Shown here one piece after another: positions 47,201-58,921 of a stretch of 64,000 bases of DNA. Source of the DNA: Diploscapter coronatus (lineage: Eukaryota > Nematoda > Chromadorea > Rhabditida > Rhabditidae); NCBI GenBank assembly GCA_964036155.1, contig OZ038422.1:6905201-6969200 (forward strand), read 5' to 3'. Position 1 is the first letter of the stretch; every line of letters starts with the position of its first letter. Under the pieces are notes generated by a model. That model searched no databases and was not told where the DNA came from. It saw only the letters and a program-made list of their open reading frames with translations. The position numbers and the translations under genes were made by a program.

Positions 47201-48505
47201 CAGGCTTGATCGATGTTGATGCCATCGGCTTGCAGTCCTTGGTTACCTGATCGCAGTACATTCCGGAGGGACATGAAGTGGCGTTACATCCACCGATTAT
47301 CTCGTAATCGAGAGATGAACTACTTGGTTTTTGAGCGTCATATGACGACGTTGAACGAAATTGGGTGCAAATTCCTGAAAGTTGAAGATTCGCTGGCTTC
47401 TTAATGACCAATTTGCTGATGATGAAATCTAATCAGTAGCAGAACAAAATGCAATTTATTTGTTTAATTTCAGAACTAGGTTGTTTAGATTTCAGGCTTG
47501 AATAATTCGGAATCAGAGTCAGAATCACTTTATTCTGAGAACAAAAAACAGATAAAACTTGGAGTTCTAGCCACTTAATAAAATATGAATTCTGTCATCC
47601 CTAATTGAACTAAAATTTAGTCCAATAGTTTCTAAAATATGCATCATAATAATACCTGTATTCGCATCACATGAATATCCGTAGGGGCAATTAATTCCGG
47701 CGCATTTATTCTGCTGAGAGGGTGGGTTATTTGAATTGGGATTTCTGAACGGAATGCATGCACCTGAAACACAACTATTCTTTCTAATGCAAATGTGATG
47801 AAATTGCCTGTATTTGAGTCGCATGAATATCCTGATGGACAGGACACTCTAGCACAAAGATTATTCGCCGGGGGTGGAGTTGGGTTGTTCGTGTTGACGT
47901 TTCGGAACGGAACACATTTACCTAAAAATGATACTTTTCTCTGTAGATCTTCTAATCTAAAACCTGTATTAGAATCACATTTTGTATTTACAGCACATTG
48001 TACACCTGCGCACAAGTTCGATGGGTCGAAATTCCGAAACGCCACACATTGACCCGTATTTACATCACAGCTCGTTCCAGCAGCACACATTTTGCCGTTG
48101 CATAAATTAGAGCGTGAAGGTATTTGTGTCGTTGTTGGAGTTCCGACTGGTGTTCGAAAAGCTCGACAGATTCCTGAAAAAATAAAGTATTCGAAGACGA
48201 CTTATATTACTCACAATATCGAGGCATAAAAACGTTTGCTGGCATTTAACAAGTGCTATTTTTTTCTCAGGCATGCGGATGGATGAAGAACATTTTTTAA
48301 ATTCAATTAAACTGTCTTACCTGTATTTGTATCGCAAGACTGACCAGAAGGGCATTGACCACATTGAATTTGACGCTTTTGTCTAACAGAAAGTGATGAG
48401 CAATAATTTACAGACAATGAATAAATCTGAAAATACCCCTTATCTCGAGAACAAAGTCGAATAAATTCGACTCACAATAAATAGAAATACAGATTTGAAC
48501 TCCAT
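44271..48505 (-). CDS. modular cysteine-rich secreted protein with C-terminal TIL-like domain
   Basis: Minus-strand exons: 48505-48476, 48426-48321, 48173-47964, 47921-47808, 47763-47656, 47374-47150, 45541-45323, 45082-44965, 44789-44680, 44452-44271; about 473 aa, all in phase. The first two exons give a signal peptide (MEFKSVFLFIIYSLSV). Four exons encode a repeated unit of the form C..FRN...NN.C....CP.GY.CD.NTG. Most internal exons are phase 1-1 and break at the final Gly, the pattern of exon duplication. Towards the C-terminus, CGSPCPRSCTNDGC plus LPCIPTCQCNTGF matches a trypsin-inhibitor-like (TIL) domain, followed by another Cys-rich module. The repeats resemble EB-type or other worm Cys-rich modules, but I cannot assign the family firmly. 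An extracellular matrix or protease-inhibitor role is inferred. The fourth exon uses a GC donor, and the intron at 45542-47149 is unusually long. Confidence 0.82.
45780..46490 (+). mobile_element. foreign-composition island in the long intron, possible LTR element remnant
   Basis: GC-richer than its surroundings. CCTATATAATC at about 45840 is followed by GC-rich sequence. An open frame of about 55 codons (about 45890-46051) reads DALRVENLLNRLRSISGIAF and SAAQLDRLHFLQ, without an ATG. A 15-nt hairpin GACGCGC-T-GCGCGTC (45949-45963) lies inside it. A second GC-rich part spans 46240-46450. This could be an LTR and gag-leader fragment in antisense to the host gene, or an unrecognised nested exon. 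No long repeats define its ends. Confidence 0.3.
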
Positions 48506-51500
48506 TAGATTATTGTGTAGTTTATGGTTTAAGATAGAAAAAATAGAAACGAATTTGTTCAAAAACTGGGAACTGAATCGTTTGCCGGCTTGGCTGTTGA
48601 AGTAGTTGCGACTGAATGGAATCCGAAATAAATCAGCTGTGGTCGTGTCAACAGACAAACAGTCAGATGTCAAATGACAATGTGTTGTTCTTCGCTCAAA
48701 CAAACAGCAGGTGGTTGTTTGCCCCTCAATAACTCATTCACTGACAGACTGAGTGATTGACTTTGGACTCGAATTGACTCGAGCTGGTTGCTGCTCCTCT
48801 TTACTTTCTTCCCGCACCTCTGCCAGATCAGAGGTTGACACCCCCTTAACCCTTAGCTCTCAACCCTCCAACCTCTTCACTTCCTGACTTTTTTGTTTCT
48901 CCCCATAGTCGATTCCGTCCTGTAAGACTCTATTTACTGACTGACTCATTTCCGCCCCTCAAATACAAGTAAATATAGAGGCATTAATGCCCTCGAGCAT
49001 CCGTAAAGCAAAAAAGTGATCGCAATTTGGCCTCGAAATCTAACTTATTTTTAGTTCAGTAAAATCGATGAAGGAAATGGTCTAAAGAAATTTCGACGGA
49101 AAGATCTCGTAGCGCTGAGATAGATGAGTCGAGCAGCAAGAGGCGATATTGACAAATTTAGGCTAACGTTTACAAAGCTATTCTCAAGAGCATGCGCATT
49201 GATAAAAACTGGTGTATTTTGAGTGTACAAATACGGTCGTTTAGTAATTGAAGTGAAATGATTTCCTGAAGTTAGTAAGTCGTTCCGAAGTAAACAACGA
49301 AAAATATCGAAGTCGAAATTTTATTTTCCAAATTTCTCTATTCAAAGTTGTGGCCGAAGTAATTTCACCTCTCAAGTTGCCCAAAAGCTTAGGGTTTAGT
49401 AATAGAAGTCGAAGATTTGTTTAATAATGGACGTCATGCACTGTCTTCAGATGTTCGTAACAGGATTGTTTAGACATTCAATTTGCATAAAGCTCCGAAT
49501 CATAGTCAAGTTTAAGACCCAGATTTATGTTTGATCGAAATATTTATCAGAATGTTAAAACAGTAAACACAATTATTGTGCAATTTCAACTTATAGAACG
49601 ATTGGAGCAGGGGTGTTCGAAAATGAATTTTAAAATTTCCGGAAACAGAATGAAAATCATCAAAAAATGAACGGAAACGGAAATTTTTAGAACGAAAAAT
49701 TTCGAACACCCTGGATTGGAGATTGAAGAGGAAATGAGCACTTTGTATTAAAAAATAGATAAAAACTGCATCTGTGAAATGGTTAGATCGAAGACTGAAT
49801 CTGAATGATCTCACGATATTTTATAAGTCATATTAAAGTGAGCAAATGTTTTCTTTTTTAATAATGTCTGGTTATTGGTTTCTTCATTCTCAAACTTTTC
49901 CCGTAACGATCTGGATAAAGCCTGGAGAATCCTCTCGATCCGATCGATGGAGTTTTCAAGTAATCAGAGTTTCATCCAGATCGATTCATCATAAGTGTGT
50001 AAACGAAACTTACTAAACATCAAACACTGTTTCAAATAGTTGTGAGCCACTGCATGAGTTCGTCAAACTTTCTGAAAGACAATCTGCGAAGAAAATTCTG
50101 TAATGGGAAAGGATTTTATTCCCGTCAAACTCTATTAATTTCCTCATACAATGATGCTACAATGCAACTACTTTTCTAAATTGTCATTCTAATGGAAAAA
50201 AGCTATGTGAATTCCAAGATCATATCATTTTCATACATCTTTTTCGCTTTAATAATTTTTAAAAATGATTGTGCATTTCATTAAATTTCATATCAATTTT
50301 CCTACTTTCAAAGTTCATAAAACGACCACTAAGTGTCATTGTTTTTATCAATCGATAAAATGATTTTATTGCATTTTGTGAAAAAGAGTAAGACTAATTT
50401 GTCTGGCGAAATTTAATTTGAGAACTTCCACATCTAGTTATTTTCTTGCAATAATTTCGGACAAAACGAACAAATTTCTTATATTTTTCGTTTAAATTGA
50501 TATCTTTTATTATTTAAAATGGATACCATTGTTTGAATCATATCTTTTTCCATTTAGATATCATAAATCAACTTATTTTGACATGCGTTACATTAGATGG
50601 CTGATATGATGTTTAAGGTGATTATTGAAAAAGGGAAAATATTGACGGAAGAGATTTTTAATGTCATTTATTTTTGGCAATCCTTATTTTATTGATTATC
50701 ATTCTTTCGTATTGACAGTTTTCTTCTCTCTCCGTCAAAGTGTGGCAGTAAGGTTTGTAATGAAAATGCTAATCTTATCCTAGAGTGTTGCATGAAATTT
50801 CCAATCAGTTTTAGGTTTTAAGTCACAACTTGTATTTTCACTTTTATCATACGAGATAATTTGAAAAGATGCGAAGAAATCAAAATCTCTGCATTGAGTA
50901 ATTTTTTGAATGGCTAGCGAACACACAAAGTACAAACTATCAGATCAGAGCGAGCAGAAAGAGCATTCAAGAGCATAATCCATAAAGAGTAAAAATATAG
51001 CTTTGACATAATTTTATAGACCGTTAAATTTCGACAGACTGACTGGTTGAACTCATCGTTCCTTGTTGATATTTACTCTCTATTATGGTTTTCTAGCCTA
51101 AAATCGTCTGTTTTTCGCACCTCGTAAATTTTGGCAATAACTTTTGGCTCAATTTTTTGGCATATAAAGAATTACGCGCTCTTGAGTTGTGACTTACCAT
51201 TTTCGGGTTTCAACTGGTTGAAAAACCAATATTTTTGTAGTTGTTTAAAATTAATCACATTTTTCCTGAAAGAATCATCATCAAATATCACCAATCCAAA
51301 TCAAAGTATATGTGCATTCTATGTTACAGAGTTAGAATGCTTAAAATTCTTGAATACTTTTTCCATATCATTGATTTTTTAGTGGTTTTCATGTATGGAT
51401 TAACCGGATTTAGATTGATTCGCGAGAGAGAATGAGAATCGTGAAAATATTGAACAGTTCAACATAATTCCAGTTCTGTGCCTATTCTAAATTTTTGCCA

Positions 51501-52125
51501 TGTTCAATATGGCCCAAATAGTCATTGTCAATCTTTCAATTCAAAAAGGATATTTCATTCCAAAGAAATCAAATCATATCCGATTTCACTGCACTTTTAG
51601 CCATGCAACAATTTCCGAATGTCTCATTGAAATAGTTTACATTTATCGCCTGCTTTGATATTTTTGATTCCAAATAACTATTTTACGATCTTCCTCTGCC
51701 GATAATTTCAAAAATCGTACAATCATAGTAAGGATTTCAACAGTTTTCTCCAGGCTAAGATCATGGAGTTACTTAATTCTATCATTTTTTCACACATCAA
51801 TGGTTTCGAACCTATTTGCCCGTTTCATTTATCAGAAATATCAACATTTCGACATTCTCTGCTGATGTTTCACGGGATTCCCTTATGTTTGATGGCTCTC
51901 CCTCCCTGTGCAAATCTGTTTGCATTACCACATTTTCCCTTGCTCTCTCTCACTTTTCCCAACTCTCTTCAGGTACGGGAAATTTCTCTCGTTTTACTCT
52001 TTTTTGCCATATTGAATCTCTCTCACTTTCATGTTCGATTTCATAGTTCATTTTCGAAGTTACACATGTCCTCATTGTTTGCTTTTTACTGCAACAATAA
52101 ATTATAGATATTTTCAAATTTAGCC
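48506..52125. other. intergenic, divergent promoters of cysteine-rich gene and FAAH
   Basis: 3.6 kb with no supported exon. Contains the MITE at 49608-49713. Frames at 49512-49814 (minus) and 51763-52107 (plus) are Phe/Ser/Leu-rich and lack splice or domain support. TTTCAAATTTAG immediately before the FAAH ATG (ending 52123) is a candidate trans-splice acceptor. Confidence 0.45.
49608..49713. mobile_element. hAT-like MITE (copy 1) with perfect 8-bp TSD
   Basis: 106 bp, starting CAGGGGTGTTCGAAAATG and ending in the inverse of CAGGGTGTTCGAAATTTTTC. Both flanks are GATTGGAG (49600-49607 and 49714-49721), a perfect 8-bp target-site duplication. Most of the element is self-complementary. The ends are shared with 13828-13979. 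Confidence 0.8.
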
Positions 52126-55100
52126 ATGTTTTTATCGATCCTTGTGGTGGCGATTCTTGGTGTCATTGGCTATGCCTTTCACTGGTGGTATAAACGACAA
52201 CTGGTAAGTGATAATGAGTTGCACGCTAGAAACAAACTAGTAATAAATAAAATGAAGCTATCGGTCCATACAGAATTGATTTTTCCTCCATTTTAATTAT
52301 TGAAATTGAAATATTTTAGCGGCAAGAGGAATTGAGGAAAATTATCGAGAAGAGGAAAGCTGAACGAGAGCAGAGCATTGAATTCGCCAAGAGCCAGGCA
52401 GCGAAGGTCGAAAAATCGTTGCGAGAGAAAATCGAAGGATGGGATCTGGATATACTTCGTGGTAAGTCTAAACCTTTTTTAAAATTTAGTAAATTTAATA
52501 AGCAACAGAAATAAGATGTCAAGAAAGATATGCATTACAGCTCTTTCGTATTGATTTCGTTACCTAGCCAACGGATTTTATATCTTGCTAATAATAATAT
52601 CCAGCCTTGGAAAAATAGCATATTTTTCTCACTAAAACGCTGAAAGCATTAGGGCGAAATTGTCCAAATTCACAAGACAAACATTTTAAAAAGATAATGA
52701 TTATCTTGAAATTTTTATTCAATAATGATTTCATAAAACGATAAAATAGTGTATAGATTCATCATGTTTGAGACTTCATATATCTAAAGCTAAAATCTGT
52801 TCCCATTCCATGCTTCAATCTGGGAAAGTCTTTTATTGAATATTTTCTTTATTTACTTTAGAATGCATCAAAGACACAATTCAAAAAATGCTAAGCAAAC
52901 TTAGTTTGAACTCTTATCATAATCCGTATAAAGAACTCCGATTATTCCTTGACCAAATATAGACGTGCTTTTCGGGATAAAAATGTTTGTCGTTGATCTT
53001 TAATGATTCCTTGCATTCCAGATCATCTCCAGAAGGGTACTGTAAGCTGTCTGGATGTAGTGCGAACATTTTATGGGAAAGCTGTCAAAGCCCACGAAAG
53101 GACGAACTGTGTTACCTTATTTGTCAGAGTGAGTAAATTGTGCAAATTTTGGTAAAATTTCAAGAACCAAATACTAGGAAGCCGAACAATGGGCTAACGA
53201 ATGGGATGAGAAAGCGAAAGATCCAAACTTCAAAAAGCCATCATTTTTCGGATTCCCGATTTCGTTAAAAGAATGCGTACCGGTAAGTAATTTCAGACTG
53301 AAATACTGTGTTTAGAAGAATAGTGTGAATTTATTTTATACAAAAGGTGAGATCTTAAATCATTATTCACTTATTTATTAAATTAAAAATGAAGAAGGAA
53401 TTTTTCCGCCAGACAATTTGGAGTCGTAAGATCTCATAAATAAAATTAAATAACCATTAGAAACGGTTCAAATCTATTCAAATTTAATGGATCGTGGACA
53501 CATATTCTTTTTGATCATAACTATTTCGAAAGGAATAAAATGGGCTTTCAAAATCACAACTTCGTTATCGTAAAATTTTGGAAATCTATTTCAGCTCCAG
53601 AGCCTAAATTTTTACCTCCATTCTTATGAGTTTTTCCATGCATTTTTGAAATAATTTTTATATATCGTAAAATTCCCTGGGAATGTCCTCAAATAATGGG
53701 TAATAAATTTTCTTTAACGCTTTTTTATGATTCGTCTTTATCAATTCATAAGCGATTAATGATTCTGAGACATCAAGGATTTATTTTAGAGCATAAATTT
53801 TGCGGTATTCCTTTGACAAAGGATACTTTGCCCTAACAAATAAAATGTGAAGAACGAGCTGATCTCATAAATTCTCAAATTATCTTTGACACAAAAGTGA
53901 TAGAAATATTTACGAAATTAGTAAAATACAAATCAAGGATGAAGATAATTTTCAGTTGGGCGGATATGACCAGACTAGAGGATATGTGCAAGACGCCTAC
54001 AAACCCACGAAAAAAGACTGTGTATTGGTGGAGAAAATGAAGGATCTAGGTAGATTACTAAACTTTAAAGTGATGATTTTTGATTTTCAGGCTTCATTCC
54101 ATACGTCCAAACAAACGTGCCACAATCTCTTCTTGCATGCAACTGTTGTAATCCACTTTATGGTTCGGAAGGTATCTTCAGAAAGTAATGGTCCCAAAAT
54201 TTTAGGAAGGACAAATCACCCATTCGACAAGGAAAGAACGGCGGGTGGGTCTTCAGGAGGCGAATCAGCAATTCTTGCTGCTGGAGGATCACTTCTTGGT
54301 ATTGGAGGTATAGTGTTTCGGGTCGACTTTTTAAGAATTGCGATATCTTTAGTCAATCCATTTAAACTCAACGATTTGTTTAGGCGATGTTGGCGGAAGC
54401 ATTCGTATCCCGTGCCACTTCACTGGAATGGCAGGAATCAAGCCTTCTCATCTGCGTTTCTCCCACAGAGGCGTTTGTGGCTCTATTCCTGGACGACCTC
54501 TGATCAATTCGAACGATGGACCAATGGCGACGACCATCAAGGATAACGTTACATTCTTGCGAGCGGTAAGAAAAAGTCATTAAACAAATCTTGATTGTTC
54601 GATGGTTTTAATCCCTCTAGCTTCTTCATTTATAGTACACGCTCTCGAATTTAAAACGACATAGTTTTGGATTAGATTGTTTCAAAATGAGTACAAAATT
54701 TCACTTCAATTGGTAAACATGGAGCATTTGGAAAAGAAGGACAATATTGGGGAACGATAAAAGATTTTTGAACAACACTGCATCACGATTTCATGAACAA
54801 CCAACATCATCCAGTTTCTTCTATAAATTACTTGATTCTAAGCTCAGCAGATCTTCGAAATCCTCCAATTTCATGTAGAAAAAACTTTTATATTCTTTAA
54901 GTTTTTCTTTTCTATCACATTTCCTGCATAACTCAACAGCACTGAGTGAGCTAGATCAAACAAGCTTTCTTAGGTATGGGACGATATGTATACACACGAA
55001 CAAGATCCATACGTGCCACCCGTATTATGGAATGAAGATCTCTACAAGGAGGGCAAGAAGTACCGAATCGGCTACTACGTCGACGATGGATGGTTCACAC

Positions 55101-56748
55101 CTATTCCTGCGATTCAGAGAGCCGTTCTTGAAGCTAAGGTAGGTGAACTGTAAAGGAATGTTATATTTTATGACTGTGCTAAAATCCTCCTTTAAATTGA
55201 AAATTATTACCTTCATCTATCCGATCATGGTTGAATTGAAAAATCTTTCAACAGCCTCGCACTGCGTTGCAAACATCTCTTCTGGGGCAAGCTCAGTTTT
55301 AATCGCGGTGCCAAGAGTTCCAATTCATCAACTTATTATTAATAAAAAATTCGATTTCTATTTTTAGGAACACCTCGAACGCGCCGGTCATACCCTCGTG
55401 CCATTCAAGCCCCAAAGCATTCCGTTCATGATTCGATGCTTCGTGCGAGCATGCTGCGTTGACGGAGGAACGTTCTTGAAAAATAAATTGATGAATGTAT
55501 AAGATCTTCCGGAATACATCATAATTGTATCGATTCAGGACATAATGGATCCAACCATTAGAAATATGGTTGTTTCTTATATGATTCCCGTCTGGATACA
55601 ACGACTATCGGCTGTGATTTTGCAAAATATCTATCCGAGAATTGCCAATATTTCAAGGTAAAAATAATGAAACTCACGTCTACAGAACTTATTTCTAAAC
55701 AGCTCTCCGTTACCCAAAACCGCACTCAATTCCAGCTTTTCCCAACAACACGATTCTCTAATTATCATATTTCTTCCAGAGCCATGACGTACAGCACAGT
55801 TGAACTGCGAGAAACCTATGCAGACATCGAGAGTTTCCGCAGCAAATTCACTGTTCAAATGTTGGATGACAAAATTGACGCACTGCTCTGTCCTCCCATG
55901 GTCGTCGTTTTTTTCAAAAAAAATATTCATCTTTTCCCTTCCAGGTAATGGCTGCCCCACAACATGAATATCCGACAAAAATTGTCGGTGGATTCTCGTA
56001 CACTGGTATCTTCAATCTACTCGATTATGGAGCTGGTATTTATTAAATCTTGGTGATAAAAATATCTTTTAACACAAATTATAGGAGTAGTAAATGTAAC
56101 GAAAGTGACTGAGGAAGATGAAAGAAAAATGGTAGATTACCCCGAATCCGATCCGTGGTACAAAATGGTCAAGGAAACTACAAAGGTTGGTCTTGTCGAG
56201 ATTCAATTTTTTGCCTGCAACGACATTATGACGGTACGAAAGGCATGTCCTTTCTAAAATAAGACGACACGATTTCTACAAATGCTTTCTACAGAAGCAC
56301 CATGTGGTTCTATTGAAATCGTGACGTCACGTCGTTAAAAAGTGTATCGTCCACACCATCACGCCTGGTTGTTCTTACAATTAGCTCTTTTAAAAATCTA
56401 TTAACAACAAATATATGATTGCGTGGAAATATCAAACACTCGCTATAATTCTAAATTTTATCAAGAATGAGATGCAAGTAAGAGCATGCAAGAATGCAGG
56501 CAAGTGCGAGAAAATATTATGGAATTTTTTCCATCGAAACATCTTATTCTACTGTCATTCATCCAAACACGATTATGGGTTCTAGTGGCAAGCCATTTTT
56601 TGTAAAAACTTTGCTTCGGCTTTTATTTGTATATTTTCAGGGAACTGTTGGATACCCAATCGGTGTTCAAGTTGCTGCTCCTCCCTACAAGGAAGAAGTC
56701 GCTCTGCGAATTCTACGTGACATTGAAATTGCCGTTACTGGAAAATGA
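52126..56748 (+). CDS. faah: fatty acid amide hydrolase (amidase signature family)
   Basis: Membrane-bound serine hydrolase that degrades N-acylethanolamines such as anandamide. Exons: 52126-52203, 52320-52461, 53022-53128, 53178-53282, 53956-54049, 54091-54171, 54206-54307, 54384-54565, 54974-55138, 55368-55496, 55539-55657, 55780-55900, 55945-56035, 56085-56185, 56641-56748; 574 aa, the usual length. Exon 1 is an N-terminal transmembrane helix ([20 protein letters not shown]). The Ser-Ser-Lys catalytic triad is intact: Lys in GFPISLKE, the bridging Ser in [10 protein letters not shown], and the nucleophile in [11 protein letters not shown]. Other family blocks are [23 protein letters not shown] and [14 protein letters not shown]. 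All junctions are in phase. Candidate trans-splice acceptor at 52121-52123; polyadenylation signal at 56945-56950. Confidence 0.95.
56260..56336. repeat. inverted repeat with CRE-like palindrome in the last FAAH intron
   Basis: TAAGACGACACGATTTCT pairs with TGAAATCGTGACGTCACGTCG (56313-56333). The right arm contains the perfect palindrome TGACGTCA (56322-56329), the consensus site for CREB/ATF factors. Whether it is regulatory or a degraded fold-back element cannot be told. Confidence 0.35.
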
Positions 56749-58921
56749 ACAACGAATCTACAATGTCGCTCATAATATGCGTTCACGTTCAGTTATTTTA
56801 TTTGACCCATTCTCGGAAATTAGGTTGATGTCGAAAGCTCGATCTCACAATTATTTATCCGACACTTATCTACATTTTCAGTTCTCAAACTTCCTTGTTA
56901 ATCGAAAGGTAATTTCTATGAAGAATGTTTTATATTAGTGTTTGAATAAAATTTATATCTTTTAAATTGGAATGATTCATAATCTGATCCTCGACTAGTC
57001 CCTGAAAGATCCATTTTGTCGACTGGTTAGACGACTCTGAAAATGTTAGAGATTCAAAATAGGGAAAGGGGTAATTTTAGAGCTATTTGGATTTGTCGCG
57101 ACAAGTTCAAGCTGCGTAATTTTAGCATAGCATCGCTTTCTTCACGTATTTCTTACTCTCAATTACATTAGAAAATAGTCGTGCATCATTTTGCAACTGC
57201 AAGATCTTGAAAAAAATCATAATTTAAACTCCAAACTTTTTAAATGTAATACGAATTTTGGTCCTTCAAGCGATGAGCCAATTAACAACATAGATAACAT
57301 GATATGTAGAAGAAAGTAGAATATTATCAGAATCTATTCAGCGACACCCAAAATTTATTAAACTTAAACGAAACTCTCTATTTTTCATTTCTTGATCAGA
57401 CACTACTGATCCCATATTTCACACTTATTCTTCATCGTTCTCAAACTTTTTATCAGACGTGATTCAAATATTGTTCATTTTGGTCAATTTCAGTCCAAAA
57501 TTTTGACTAATTACATCAAAAGAAAAGGAACAGTTCGTTTTAATAGCATTCTAACTATGTTTAGGTTTCAGTTCCTGTAGTACGAAATAGTGGAATAGTG
57601 GTTCCACTTTGATAAATTCCACTTGAAATTCACGCTGATATTGCAGAAGCAGAGACAGAAAAATGGCTTGACTCTTCACAAATCGAATGAATTCGCTAGG
57701 TATTCGAAATCAGAAAGCAATTGATAATGCTTCTTTTTTCCAATTTTGGAACGAAATCGGAAAGTTTTTGATCGAAAAGCAAAACTTTCACTTGTTTCTA
57801 CTATCAATTTCGACTAAAATGCATTAGTTTCAGTCACGAATCAAGAATTAATCACATTAAATAAGTTAAAGCAAAATACATACATTTCGAATTTCTATTT
57901 GAACATCTTGAATATTGAAATGCAAATAAGGAGACTTTCTGAAAATTTGCATAAAGTTACTAGTTCCTTCTAGAATTTATTGTTTTAACACTCGACTATT
58001 TTTAGCATTGATAATTGGATTATGCCAAGTTTTCCATTGCTAATAGACCTAGGGAGGACGATCGTCAGAGGCCCCTTGCGACCTACCTCCCATAGATTTT
58101 TTCGTCTGATAAAAGTGTTCTCTAGGTCTGATTGTTAAGAAAGCTTGACACTGAAAACTTTGTGAAAAATATGAAATTAGAATTTCTAAGGAAGAAGAAT
58201 CTTCTAGTACTAAGGAATGCATAATCCTGTTATGGAAATTTCGAATTTCAAAATGCTAAAACTCCATTTCTCATCCCCTTATTCCGCTATTTCTTCAGAA
58301 TTAAAAAATCACCTCTTCTCGACTATTTTAGAATGTCTGATAAGTGGAGAAGCGATTTTTATCGCATTTACTGGTGTTTGCTGGTGAAGTAAAATTAATT
58401 TAAACTGCTTTGGGAGCATTTGAATCGAGTTTCTAATTTGACTCTAAGTATTCGAAATCTTAATTTCAATCCAATTGAGATGTGATTATGATCTAGCCAT
58501 CATCATACTAAGATAAACTTGTTATTTCGGATGATGAAGATCAAAATGCAAGGCGAAATAGAAGCATTGATGTAATGAGAAAAATTTTATTTTTAATGAA
58601 TAGGAGTTTAATGAAAGCTAGTCTTATTTATTATTAAACTGAAAAGCGGTATTTCACAATTTCAAACAAAAAAATTTAAGTTTATCTAGAATAATTATGT
58701 TTATTGGATTTTTAATTTTTTCATAATTATCAACACAATCAAAAACAACGGTTTGTTTGTAACCTGAAAATAACCCAATGCTGTGCATGATGTCGGGAAA
58801 GAATGATGACGACAGAACATTTCTAGGGAAATGTTGTTGAGGTTGTTGGTGATGATGAAAGAGTGAACATGAGATTTCGGGGATGAGATGATCGTGGAGA
58901 TGACTTTGCAAGTCGATTGGT
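56749..58921. other. convergent intergenic gap, FAAH to collagen
   Basis: FAAH polyadenylation signal AATAAA at 56945-56950. A copy of the dispersed repeat lies at 58057-58146. On the minus strand an AATAAA near 58628 could serve the collagen. No exon recognised. Confidence 0.45.
58057..58146 (+). repeat. dispersed repeat, most complete copy
   Basis: Begins GACGATCGTCAGAGG (itself containing the palindrome GACGATCGTC) and includes GCGACCTACCTCCC and AGGTCTGATTGTTAAG. Matches both pieces at 7928-7972 and 8062-8130 in the same orientation. Confidence 0.5.
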
